A DNA stretch of 64,000 nt from positions 25,925 through 89,924 of the forward strand of contig JAFXPO010000031.1 of assembly GCA_017527825.1 (NCBI GenBank), written 5' to 3'. The DNA is from Oscillospiraceae bacterium. Its GTDB lineage: Bacteria > Bacillota > Clostridia > Oscillospirales > Oscillospiraceae. The notes beneath the pieces were generated by a model, which saw only the letters and a program-made list of their open reading frames with translations, was not told the DNA's origin and searched no databases. The position numbers and the translations under genes were made by a program. This document shows positions 48,801 to 54,766 of the stretch, one piece after another (position 1 is the stretch's first letter; each line of letters opens with the position of its first letter).

Positions 48801-49064
48801 TTCGGGCAGCCCGGTGAACCGAATATAAATCGACCCGCCACTTTGAAACAGGTTGGCAGAGGTGATGGTGATTGGATCGGGCTTTTCCACCCCTTCCGGC
48901 CACTTTTCAGCCTCCGCGGTGCGGACAACCGCCTGAATGCTCGTCGGGACGGCGGTCGACGCGGGCGCGTCATCCGTCCCCTCCGCCCTCACGGGAATGG
49001 GCGCGAGCATCGTGAGCATCATACAGATTGCCAGTAAAAAGGAAAGGGGTTTTCGCAGGCTCAT
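39861..49064 (-). CDS. Giant secreted surface protein (3067 residues, multidomain adhesin-like)
   Basis: ATG 49064 gives a signal peptide (MSLRKPLSFLLAICMMLTMLAPIPVRA). Domains by rough residue: ~30-900 repeated beta-sandwich modules; ~900-1240 modules with VTITANPNKGY- and FVMPASDVTISV-type lines (divergent InlB-like or DUF-type repeats); ~1250-1690 right-handed beta-helix-like SGG/ITGG turns; ~1693-1781 a Gly/Thr/Ala hexapeptide tandem repeat; ~1985-2115 two InlB_B/Flg_new repeats (FCGWQGDF, FTGWYTDY); ~2305-2375 a CarboxypepD-regulatory-like beta-sandwich; ~2790-2870 an SdrD-B-like domain; ~2993-3067 a C-terminal module shared with neighbours. No LPxTG, SLH or membrane anchor. Located downstream of a secreted C1 protease on the same strand (109-base gap). 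Probably binds host or dietary glycans or other cells. Confidence 0.82.
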   Translation of the reverse strand: MSLRKPLSFLLAICMMLTMLAPIPVRAEGTDDAPASTAVPTSIQAVVRTAEAEKWPEGVEKPDPITITSANLFQSGGSIYIRFTGLPEGSNWYCEVSNSAAGNTEKHFLNVNENGVAGQNYYYIVSGQSGRVVLTLDVYNEELGYAYQPVTVETYLAAEDEMPVLTAEDFKGRELIYSDRYYGSVNMESDHVSIYFPVSASGFDSYEIYMENADGTILAGTGCGYTAGSKAYARSTTARDVRYDAIFGANGAYYSISCFNVYGSIYPVAELKPGAYDLVVYGSSDGEKTECARAEKAYIVSDQPIVHQITQSGIPSADHPMVELQLSNADPADFSVEIWQSGQRIGMSKPGEYRARLATGGTIYAEYRVPVSKPDKNENNCTAKVVSNVDFVGVREEVYYLHTSSVSATLDSSYYANVLISAAGYDTERVCTATLQKGNASLSTVTFRLNEDKTADVAFTDEDGKPIRLERDEQYMIRFSQGGSSVTVSLSSLDTVSGYSGSAVIGAETNNGLSGRLLSAGETTIQSTSGGLHSVDQGVIRCYLNVDATDAGFAAMTDKDKFQLQLTDRLGRTHLLNATERSEQMSNQNTKRRTTILFALPDASDTPNGYYSAALLYDGNLLVDESGKNALGNYANSYRVSRLMNCGYVVREAEGMYLIDGVRMSNMPEDATVTADLFYTDRFGMTPDYTETLVDGQNSEYLSMPRHDGITPERLRERYTAVFKVNGVPSCNAENHYFLPEALLLDDETTSFALSGEESANGSFELISCPGGETVWDGAEKTGSTDIAAYTEVYVHATPAEGCQLSAVKVNGKPIVGRAFLMTEDSVVTVEFSDVPAEQFDVSVYQWIYNGAVTVSAERVAVGDTLTITANPNKGYRTESVQYREKDSTNWIDVPKSEDGLYRIKMPAYNVEVSATFGSIPRLYIQNQIQFGYSYLYDAVELYTDGVRLDSQSSLTVDPGTKLGVRLNGYTANRLYLASDTQDETYDLTRDGDYWSILLAEDMGATTTSFYLRTDGITENPHAQVSFANEILIDYGDGSYTYPLYGFGEAYLTDANGNQRSSANCGVGETVYYRVAPNAENATYSLSKFEYQYGNQRYSLLTTQHENGLYSFVMPDSGGETVEICLTASPLKRYYCTLYPDAGASVTMNSQSARAGETLTVNLTVYPDYTLNSFTISANDGGQVPYTVTPDGVYQFVMPASDVTISVTTREKGADAPGGEVTDVESLIAALGGSNNIDKTGPQAVGLNKSVTLQAPLRLVDGTLRISLNGRVISAAGEMNTVEVSGGRLQMEYGSVAANGGDALHITGGSVILRGVNVNCPVKENSTGSAVSISGGLLSAGESTVFSGGSTNGAALNVTGTPTIRLQRCEILSTDLGDVVLPALRLPSGVAADTILDEDATFTTAPDLIDGVCRHPLYAVEKGGVMYAINANAYNGAIWLEGEPIAAREGRVIRFTATPADGYELNQVNLSYSTNTDWHSETLTANPDGSFSFTMPAAVVMLDASFVAIKYPAPGGTVNSYDTLLAALGENNAKLGSDADGTFVELVRDIRLAAPLKVTGGKLELRASAFHEAISPVGQSALELSGDAELSLKGRLCFRSEWTDASTAPLALVSGGTLELRGTELASECAGNRDAILLSGGTLIARNVEDASNGTATAIELTSAFGSGSGAALHITGGTAYIEDGFYYGGKVPYSGNTATGGGTAADGGTTAGGGTATGGGATAGGGTATGGGTAADGGTTAGGGTAAGGGTATGGGTATGGGTAAGGGTTAGGGTAAGGTVMSGPAVYITGGALYLSGGQYYPHNPDGSALKVENRPEVKLSGGRFEAVKAWADQTWDGIQTYHVYVPNVILPDGVALKDILADGFTIQLDSAQFDASQTAALSSSEVKAVFSVVSGTAETLRSITVAAPTDATVDIAATAAKAGDQLVFFVKPMAGSRIEKVWLTYREKDGPVEIGLQPMATGGYGFLMPDADVQINVTTVREGFTVTFLNWDGTVLDRQNVAPGGSAVAPTVVPQYPGHTFCGWQGDFANVTSDRTIVATFDKAEYRVEFFTVTESWRTSVPAGGTVAAPETAPVREGFTFTGWYTDYTCQTLYTFGTPVNADMVLYAGWKKTTSAHAITLANSGQYVKVLINGKEASTAAANPGDEIRFVVTPPKGQYLHTIICESVNASNYFLGQRDDSGVVTSDVYTMPNADVTVSLIFADAGSLRIEVPDGVSGVSVFCSDPWLSRYYGIDEIGTDGVITLDRLPSTEKHDYYTSGLYEVRVYTDASRGWYTYEERGIEVRKEETTTVRAQLPTLYSVSGTVLADGESLPTDFFLYAMDNQGRYFSANVDSSGAYTFPGLPNGTYTLSASGKNGAYPVNQSFEVNSETVTLPDLSITRRGDLRVHLTVDNRKEAMRAQLALWERNDNNWLYVSGLTASAQGGTVLFEDVAENGKTYKVTVESLRRGNNTEVPFTSATNDSAFTVDFSGGKVFGCTAACSESVRTTQLLGSVSLSKQEVYPGDTVELAIRYAGAGTAGASFSLVLPQGVERVADGDIRGSGASGTLYVPLKITDSVSGMPRVTVQYDGQEFGSATLTAGALTLNAPASVKAGESFTLSGEAAPGSTITVKNADTGETIGTTQVKGRFFSLSASLNTSANLVAECAVNGAVLRSPAAYVLATEKPISVMSVQYGGNGAETVTGVGKEAAAWNSRLGAYSFYQYVDNDLLGFDLPLAVAFENESDRIKDVSYTFCDAVYTAVRRGDGYWYAQFPAGAWGGSGLKTITATVSTETETFNMMIAVVNLLIDPSGVVYADEARTVPLEGVTVTCLTLENGAWVTWDAESSGQVNPQVTGADGRYGWNVPEGTYRVIASKTGYESYDSLNDPNFTLDGMSSITIPPARTDIDFRMTGDPAEQYAIYPSMLIDGVEVEVGSVATAGTAVTLGIKADAATQVTSLRVLNTETRRELPLTKTAAGYTFLMPAADVTYELTAVNSAVSMSIESSSPSEVTVNLTGLTRSALLVGAYYDSANGRMLASASTEVKTAGSAELSFTGVGDATATLKLFLLDAETRVPLSPAVTK
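43730..43980 (-). repeat. 18-bp tandem repeat encoding an ATGGGT-like hexapeptide linker
   Basis: About 14 copies of an 18-bp unit (on the plus strand G-C/T-C-G-T-A-C-C-G-C-C-G-C-C-T-G-x-T-G/C-like) encode [A/T][T/A/D]GG[G/T][T/A]. Variants alternate, with partial higher-order duplication (three consecutive units occur twice). It lies in frame within the giant surface protein and would form a flexible, glycine-rich stalk. Being an exact 18-base period, copy number can change without frameshift. Confidence 0.9.
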
Positions 49065-49173
49065 TGCTGATCTCTCTCTTTCTTTTCCCGCAGCAGCAGG
49101 TTTGATTGATCCCACGATATCATCTTTTTCTTTTCAATTCAACATTTTTTTAACAAAATGCCAAGCCGGGCGG

Positions 49174-50964
49174 CTAATCGTGAGTCCATTCATACCATGC
49201 CGCCAGCGGCGCGTGGGTGGTTGGGTCAACAACGAAGACCCGATAGCGCTCGCCCGCCGGGAGCGGCGGCAAGGCAAAGACTTCACGCGCGGCGTGCAGA
49301 TCAACCTGCCGCGCGGCGCATGCTTCCACCCTCCCACCGCGGTATGCGGCGGCAAGCAGAAGTACCGTTTTTGCCATGGTTGTTTCAACGGTCACCTGAA
49401 GTCCGTCGCCGTCCGCTGCCGCGCCTTCGATCTCCAGCATCTCGCGATTTGACAGATCCGTTGTCACTGCCTTGATACACGGCGTATGAAAATTACCGTC
49501 CGATCGGATAAGCGGTCTCCACGCGTCGCCTGCGCTCCGCTGGTAAAGCACCGCGTCGTATGCCGCGCCGCCCGCCGTCAGCCGCGGCGCGGAGGCGCGA
49601 TCGTATGTATAGAGCTCCGGCGTACCGGAGAGCAGCTCCAGCCGCACCGCGAAGCAATCGCCCGTGATCAGCTCAGGCTCTGTGAGCGGTATGGTATAAA
49701 ATCCGGGCTTGCCGATCCGATTCGTCTGCTTAGCCAGAAAGTGATTGCCCGTCAGCGGATCGGCGAGACCGGGCGTATAATCCGGGCAGACGCCGATCCG
49801 CAGCTCCGCCGCGGAGTTCAACAGAACCTTGACCGCGTCAAGGCGTTCCGACGCCGTCTCCCTGGGAAACGCAATGATATAGGAGATGGCGCCGGACGCG
49901 GTGCCATCGACCCGATAGTCATATTCATGCACGATCGTCTCGGCGCGAAAAGGGGTCACGCCGTCGATCGCGTATGTCCACTCGCCGATGCGGCCGTCAT
50001 AGTAGGAAACCCAGTAGTATCCGCTTCCGTCTATGCCGGCATCGGCGCCGGTGCCCCAGCTGTTCTTGATGAGCCACGCGCCGTCGCCGGGCGGTGTCTG
50101 CCTGAAGGACGACGCGGAATAGGTATCATCCCAGCCCACAATCGAAATCGCGTGATTTGCGTCCCGCATGGCTGGCACATAATAGGCTCCGGTGGCGCTG
50201 TTGTAATAATCGGAGGAAGACAGCCAATAGATTGACGTCACAACCGCTCCGTATGACAGGATCGCGCGTTTGATCTCCTCCGTTTCGGAGACAAAGCCGC
50301 CGCTTGCCGTATCATAGCGCTCGTCCTTATCGCCGACGATAATCGGGATATTCTCAACGCTATAGGCGCGCTCGGCGCCCAGCGCTTTCGTCGTTTCCAC
50401 AGCGCGATACGGCAGGGTTTTGTCCGCGTAGCAATAGGGGTCGGACGCCTCCTCAAGCGTACCGCCAAGCGTGGTGCCGCGCATCAGGTAGGCTGCCGCG
50501 TAATAGATATTGCCGCCGTCCCTTGGACGGCTGTTATAGCCCTGCTCCGCGTTGCTGACGTCGTTCGCGGAAGCCCCATATTTACTGCACGAATAGATCA
50601 TGTGGGTCTCGGACAGATCGGGCGGGTTTTCCCATTCGCCCCCGCCGAGCAGCAGGTTTGCTTCCGCCGCCGCCATCGTGGCGAACGCCCAGCATACGCC
50701 GTTTACGCCCTGATTCTTGACCGGCGTCTGGTGGCTCGGAACCAATCCTTCATCGATTGAAAAGCCGTAGGCGGACGGCAGCGGCTCGCTCCGCAGCATC
50801 GGCGAACGTCCCGGCTCGGAAAAGGTCGGCGTAATGTCCGGCTTGACCCAGCCGGGCGCGGAACAGAGCGGCTCCACGTCCTCCGCGAAGCACCACTGGA
50901 CTGACGCGGCAGCCATGAACAGAGCTAATAAAAAGGCGCCGGTCTTTCTCTTCTTCACAATCAT
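49174..50964 (-). CDS. Secreted papain-like (C1A) cysteine protease with C-terminal lectin-like extension
   Basis: 596 residues. Signal peptide (KTGAFLLALFMAAASVQWCFA), short propeptide-like stretch, then a C1A domain ~75-340: oxyanion Gln85 and nucleophile Cys91 in PVKNQGVNGVCWAFA, His near 271 in NHAISIVGWDD, Asn near 299 in WLIKNSWG. Residues ~345-500 resemble the extra beta-domain of surface-located clostridial C1 proteases. The last ~80 residues belong to the module shared with the other secreted proteins here. The catalytic triad is complete, so it should be active. It is followed, on the same strand, by the giant surface-protein gene. Likely substrates are surface proteins, as with C. 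difficile Cwp84 and SlpA (inference). Confidence 0.88.
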   Translation of the reverse strand: MIVKKRKTGAFLLALFMAAASVQWCFAEDVEPLCSAPGWVKPDITPTFSEPGRSPMLRSEPLPSAYGFSIDEGLVPSHQTPVKNQGVNGVCWAFATMAAAEANLLLGGGEWENPPDLSETHMIYSCSKYGASANDVSNAEQGYNSRPRDGGNIYYAAAYLMRGTTLGGTLEEASDPYCYADKTLPYRAVETTKALGAERAYSVENIPIIVGDKDERYDTASGGFVSETEEIKRAILSYGAVVTSIYWLSSSDYYNSATGAYYVPAMRDANHAISIVGWDDTYSASSFRQTPPGDGAWLIKNSWGTGADAGIDGSGYYWVSYYDGRIGEWTYAIDGVTPFRAETIVHEYDYRVDGTASGAISYIIAFPRETASERLDAVKVLLNSAAELRIGVCPDYTPGLADPLTGNHFLAKQTNRIGKPGFYTIPLTEPELITGDCFAVRLELLSGTPELYTYDRASAPRLTAGGAAYDAVLYQRSAGDAWRPLIRSDGNFHTPCIKAVTTDLSNREMLEIEGAAADGDGLQVTVETTMAKTVLLLAAAYRGGRVEACAARQVDLHAAREVFALPPLPAGERYRVFVVDPTTHAPLAAWYEWTHD

Positions 50965-51017
50965 CCTTTGTCCTCATTCCCAATCATTCAATACGTTATA
51001 GGGAAAAATCATACATA

Positions 51018-51046
51018 ATTATAATTTCGCCTCCCTTCCTTTGCAA
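51018..51046 (-). promoter_or_regulatory. Promoter of the C1 protease gene
   Basis: Minus strand TTGCAA (51046-51041), 17-bp spacer, TATAAT (51023-51018), about 50 bases before the start. Confidence 0.8.
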
Positions 51047-51090
51047 CTGCGAATCGTGCAAAGCGACCGCACTTTTTCAAGTCCTGCGGC

Positions 51091-51119
51091 TTGCGTTTTC
51101 CCAATTCGTCGGATATGAT
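51091..51119 (+). promoter_or_regulatory. Promoter of proC
   Basis: TTGCGT (51091-51096), 17-bp spacer, TATGAT (51114-51119). Confidence 0.75.
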
Positions 51120-51144
51120 GAGAAAAACCACGAGGAGGCGGCTT

Positions 51145-51927
51145 ATGAACATTGGATATCTTGGCTTCGGCGCCATGGGTTCCGCCATGGCGGAAGGCTT
51201 CGCGAACTATGCCCCCGCCGTACAGAGCGGGGCGATCACACAATACGCCTACGCGCCGCACGGGGACAAGCTGCGCCGACGTGCGTCGGAGATCGGCGTG
51301 GTCTCCTGCGCGTCGGCGGAGGAACTGACCGCGCGCTGCGACATGATCGTGCTCGCCTGCAAGCCCTATCAAGTGGAGCAGGCGGTGCGAACGCTGGATC
51401 TGCGCGGCAAGGCGGTGGTGTCGCTCGCGAACACCTGGACGCGCGACCGGCTCAAGGCGCTGCTGGGCGACGACGCGCGCGTGCAGTACATTATGCCGAA
51501 CATCCCCATGAAGATCGGCAAGGGAACCGTGCTGCTGGCGGAGGAAAACGATCTCGCGTCCGCGGAGCGGGAGACCCTGCGCACGCTGCTGGAAGCGGTC
51601 TCCGCCGTGATCGAGCTGCCGGAGGAGAAAATCCCCGCGGCAAACGCCATCACGGGCTGCGGTCCCGCGTTCCTTTACATGGTCATCGAGGCGCTGGGCG
51701 ACGCGGGCGTCAAGCACGGTCTGAGCCGCCGCGCGGCGTATGAGTTGGCGGCGGGCGCAATGGTCGGCGCGGGAGAGATGGTGCTCCACGAGCGCGACGC
51801 CCACCCCGGCGCGCTCAAGGACGCGGTTTGTTCCCCGGCGGGCATCACGATCCGCGGCGTCGCGTCGCTGGAGGAGTCCGGCATGCGCGGCGCGTTCCTC
51901 CGCGCCGTGGACGCGGTGCTGCAATGA
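51145..51927 (+). CDS. proC: Pyrroline-5-carboxylate reductase
   Basis: 260 residues. N-terminal Rossmann motif GFGAMGSAMAEG, then ACKPYQVEQAV, and the C-terminal signature GCGPAFLYMVIEALGDAGV...GLSRRAAYELA...GAGEMV...HPGALKDAVCSPAGITI. It performs the last step of proline synthesis with NAD(P)H. ATG at 51145 follows CGAGGAGGCGG. The gene ends ATGA, overlapping the next start by four bases, so it is translationally coupled to an rRNA methyltransferase-like gene; no obvious metabolic link exists between the two. Confidence 0.96.
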   Translation: MNIGYLGFGAMGSAMAEGFANYAPAVQSGAITQYAYAPHGDKLRRRASEIGVVSCASAEELTARCDMIVLACKPYQVEQAVRTLDLRGKAVVSLANTWTRDRLKALLGDDARVQYIMPNIPMKIGKGTVLLAEENDLASAERETLRTLLEAVSAVIELPEEKIPAANAITGCGPAFLYMVIEALGDAGVKHGLSRRAAYELAAGAMVGAGEMVLHERDAHPGALKDAVCSPAGITIRGVASLEESGMRGAFLRAVDAVLQ

Positions 51928-52721
51928 GCGCCGTGCTGATTTGTCCCGTCTGCGGCGGTGCGCTGCAAGCGGGCGAGCGGACGTTTTCCTGCGCCAGAGG
52001 GCATTCCTTCGACCGAGCAAGAGAAGGTTATGTCAACCTGCTCCGTACCTCCAGAAGCGGCGACCGGCTGGGGGACGACAAGGCGTCGGCGCGGAGCCGT
52101 CAGGAGTTTTTGAACCGCGGCTACTACGCGCCGCTGCGCGACGCGCTGACGGAGCTGGTCCGCGAGCGGAAGGGAACACTGCTGGACATCTGCTGCGGCG
52201 AGGGGTACTATACCGCCGCGCTTGGGAGGCTTGAGGGGATCGAAGCTTACGGATTCGACCTCTCGCGGGAGATGGTGCGTCTCGCGGCGAAGCGGGGCGG
52301 CGCGATGTATTTCGTAGCAAACCTTGCGAGCATTCCCGTCGCCGCGGGCAGCGTGGACACGGCGGTGCATCTGTTCGCGCCGTTTCACGAGGGGGAGTTC
52401 TCCCGCGTGCTGCGTCCCGACGGACGGCTTTTTACCGTGGTACCCGGCGCGCGGCATCTGTTGGGACTCAAACAGGCGCTGTATGACCGACCGTATCTCA
52501 ACGACGAGCAGCTGCCGGAGACGACCGCGCTGCGCCGCGTGTCCGTCCAAAAAGTAAGCGGGCGTATCACGCTGGAAACAGCGGAGGACGTCGAGGCGGT
52601 GTTCCGCATGACGCCGTATTATTTTCACACCGGCGAGCGCGACCGGGAAAAGCTGCGCGGCGTGACGCGGCTGGACACTGAGATCGAATTTGTGATCGGA
52701 ACATACAAAAAAACGCGATGA
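51924..52721 (+). CDS. RlmA-like rRNA (guanine-N1)-methyltransferase
   Basis: 265 residues. N-terminal zinc finger CPVCGGAL...CARGHSF (Cys at 8 and 11, Cys/His ~24-28), segment FDRAREGYVNLL and RQEFLNRGYYAPL, then a Rossmann methyltransferase with the SAM motif LLDICCGEGYYTAAL (~86-100). RlmA enzymes methylate G745 or G748 in helix 35 of 23S rRNA, and relatives give macrolide or tylosin tolerance. Strong match of the zinc finger plus the first segment. Coupled to proC. Confidence 0.9.
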   Translation: MSAVLICPVCGGALQAGERTFSCARGHSFDRAREGYVNLLRTSRSGDRLGDDKASARSRQEFLNRGYYAPLRDALTELVRERKGTLLDICCGEGYYTAALGRLEGIEAYGFDLSREMVRLAAKRGGAMYFVANLASIPVAAGSVDTAVHLFAPFHEGEFSRVLRPDGRLFTVVPGARHLLGLKQALYDRPYLNDEQLPETTALRRVSVQKVSGRITLETAEDVEAVFRMTPYYFHTGERDREKLRGVTRLDTEIEFVIGTYKKTR

Positions 52722-52747
52722 CCGCTTGACGCCAAGCGGTCATCGCG
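52707..52747 (-). terminator. Intrinsic terminator of the DUF624-AGE operon
   Basis: CGCGATGACCGCTT / AAGCGGTCATCGCG, 14-bp stem with a six-base loop (52714-52747); the A7 at 52707-52713 is a T-run on the minus strand. It overlaps the stop of the rlmA-like gene. Confidence 0.9.
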
Positions 52748-52749
52748 CA

Positions 52750-53400
52750 TTATTCCCTTGGAGTTTCCGGGGTGTCCTCCAGTTTTTCCGTTTCCTCCTC
52801 GCTGAGATACTTTGGAAAGACCCGCTCGAAAAAGAGACTGGTCAGCAGCGCGCACAGCGCGGGCGCGAAGCACACCGGCCACCATCGCTCCAGCGTGAAA
52901 AGTCCCAACTCCAGCGTCAGCAGTACCACGACGACTGTGCTGGGCAGGTGCCGCAGAGCGAGCATCGCGGCGGTGCGGAAAGCGTCCCGCAGCCGGAAGG
53001 TAAACCGCCCCAGCAGCGCAACCAGCCAGCAAACGATTCCCGCCGGCACCATCAGCGCGATGTCGTAGGCGACGAACATCACCGCGCCGAGGTCGCTTGC
53101 CCAGTTGGCACGCATAACAGCGTAGCCGAAGATAAGCGCCGCGGCGGCAGGCAGACAGATCAGGGTCGCCAATACACCCTGCCTGAGGTTTTCGCGAATG
53201 GCGCGGGAAAAGACGCCGAAGGCGCCCCTTTCGCCATGACGGAAGCATTTGACAACGGTGTAGTACAGCGCTGAGGTCACAGGGCAGACAGTCACGACGG
53301 GCAGACACAGGATCGCCCAAAGAACGCTCAGTCCCACCACGTCCACGCAGCGGCTGACGAACCGCCACCACGCGTTGTCCGGGTCAAACACCTGATGCAT
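52750..53400 (-). CDS. DUF624/YesL-family membrane protein
   Basis: 216 residues with about five to six membrane helices and the family opening FDPDNAWWRFVSRCVDVVGLSVLWAILCLPVVTVCPV. YesL-type proteins occur beside sugar ABC transporters and glycan-degradation genes but have no proven function. The start overlaps the epimerase stop as TAATG, so translation is coupled; it should therefore serve amino-sugar metabolism. Confidence 0.85.
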   Translation of the reverse strand: MHQVFDPDNAWWRFVSRCVDVVGLSVLWAILCLPVVTVCPVTSALYYTVVKCFRHGERGAFGVFSRAIRENLRQGVLATLICLPAAAALIFGYAVMRANWASDLGAVMFVAYDIALMVPAGIVCWLVALLGRFTFRLRDAFRTAAMLALRHLPSTVVVVLLTLELGLFTLERWWPVCFAPALCALLTSLFFERVFPKYLSEEETEKLEDTPETPRE

Positions 53401-54605
53401 TACTTCGCTTCCACTTCGTCCATAAGCTTATCAACGATGATAAGGCTGCGGGGCACATGGAACGGGCCTTTGAACGTGCTGCCCTTGCAGGGCGGCTCGG
53501 TGGGGAAGCCGTCGCGCCGGAGATAGCCGTACCACTCTCCGTACTCATCGTCGGCAAAGTGCTGTTTGCAGTAGTCCAGCGTTTTGTTGAACCAATCCAG
53601 ATAGTACTCGTCACCGGTGTCGCGATAGAAGGTCATGGACGCAATGAGGATCTCGTTGTGCGGCCACCAGAGCTTCATGTCGTGTTCATACGCCTCCGGC
53701 GGCTTGCCCATGCAGTCGATGAAGTACAGCAGACCGCCGAACTTCTCGTCCCAGCCCGCCGTGATCGCGTTGCGGAAGATGTTCTCCGCGATGGCATGCA
53801 GCTCCTCGTCTCCGGTGAGATTCGCCTGGTCGGCGAGGAACCAGCTGCCCTCGATGTCATGGCCGGGATTGACCACGCGTCCCGCGGTGGTGTCGGTTTG
53901 CAGCTCGCCGTTGGGACCGACGGTCTCCAGCACGCATTTGAGGTCAGGCTTGTAGTGGTATTTGACGATCTCCTCCACACACTCCTTCGCACGCGCGTCG
54001 TACAGTTCGCGGCATTCGGGATCACAGCGGCGCATGACCGCCGTGACGTTGAGGTAGATCATGGGATCGCCGAAGGCGCGTCCGGTGCGCGTCTCCGGGA
54101 TGGTTTTGGGACCGAGACCGGTGGGGTCCCGCATCAGCCCGTGGCGCAGCTGATAGGTCAGCTCGTAGGCGCAGCGGGCACGCTCCAGACGCACGGCGTC
54201 GCCGGTGTTGGCGTAATACTCGGCGTTCGCCATGGTGTAGAAATCCTCGGAGAAGCAGTAGCGCCGCTGGCGCAGGGGTTGACCGTCGCCGGTGACGGTG
54301 AAGTACAGCCGTCCGCCCGCTTCGCGGTTGACGCAATGGTCTTCGAGGAAGTCGAGGCAGCTGCGGCTCGCCTCCAGCCACTCGTCCCGCTTGCCGTAGT
54401 TGGTGCAAAGATACGCGTAGATCCATCCGCAGCGACCCTGCATCCACACGCTCTTGTCGGTGGAAAACACATCGCCCTTTCGGTCGAGGCAGGTGTAGAC
54501 GCCGCCGTGCTCACGGTCAAGACCATGCTTGAGCCAGAAGTCGGCGCTGATTTGCAGTTGATCCTTTACCCACCGGTGGTTCTCGCGAAACGCTTGCTTG
54601 TCCAT
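53400..54605 (-). CDS. N-acylglucosamine 2-epimerase (AGE / renin-binding-protein family)
   Basis: 401 residues, an (alpha/alpha)6 barrel of the usual length. Conserved catalytic region VVNPGHDIEGSWFLAD and WWPHNEILIASM carry the two active-site histidines; GWIYAYLCTNYG, EDFYTMANAEYYANTG and GDPMIYLNV are typical. It interconverts ManNAc and GlcNAc, using ATP as an allosteric activator in some members, and would take the ManNAc released by NanA. This replaces the NanK/NanE route seen in E. coli. ATG 54605 follows AAAGGCGGAG. An inverted repeat CTTTCA-N7-TGAAAG (54617-54635) sits just upstream. Confidence 0.92.
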   Translation of the reverse strand: MDKQAFRENHRWVKDQLQISADFWLKHGLDREHGGVYTCLDRKGDVFSTDKSVWMQGRCGWIYAYLCTNYGKRDEWLEASRSCLDFLEDHCVNREAGGRLYFTVTGDGQPLRQRRYCFSEDFYTMANAEYYANTGDAVRLERARCAYELTYQLRHGLMRDPTGLGPKTIPETRTGRAFGDPMIYLNVTAVMRRCDPECRELYDARAKECVEEIVKYHYKPDLKCVLETVGPNGELQTDTTAGRVVNPGHDIEGSWFLADQANLTGDEELHAIAENIFRNAITAGWDEKFGGLLYFIDCMGKPPEAYEHDMKLWWPHNEILIASMTFYRDTGDEYYLDWFNKTLDYCKQHFADDEYGEWYGYLRRDGFPTEPPCKGSTFKGPFHVPRSLIIVDKLMDEVEAK

Positions 54606-54616
54606 ATAAGCTCCGC

Positions 54617-54635
54617 CTTTCATTGGATTTGAAAG
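54617..54635. promoter_or_regulatory. Inverted repeat CTTTCA-N7-TGAAAG upstream of the epimerase gene
   Basis: Perfect six-base arms in the 161-base divergent region between the epimerase and ROK-like genes; it overlaps the RBS region of the epimerase transcript. Possible operator. Confidence 0.35.
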
Positions 54636-54702
54636 CATTCTACCACCCCTCCCGCTGTTTTTCAATGCTTTGTCTAACGGCACAAATATTTTTATTTTCT
54701 AC

Positions 54703-54731
54703 TTGTAAAATTGTGCAAAATTGCTTATGAT
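54703..54731 (+). promoter_or_regulatory. Promoter of the ROK-nagA-nagB operon
   Basis: TTGTAA (54703-54708), 17-bp spacer, TATGAT (54726-54731). Confidence 0.75.
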
Positions 54732-54766
54732 GGAAAGACCAATTCAGCCGAAGGAGGTCGCACGCC

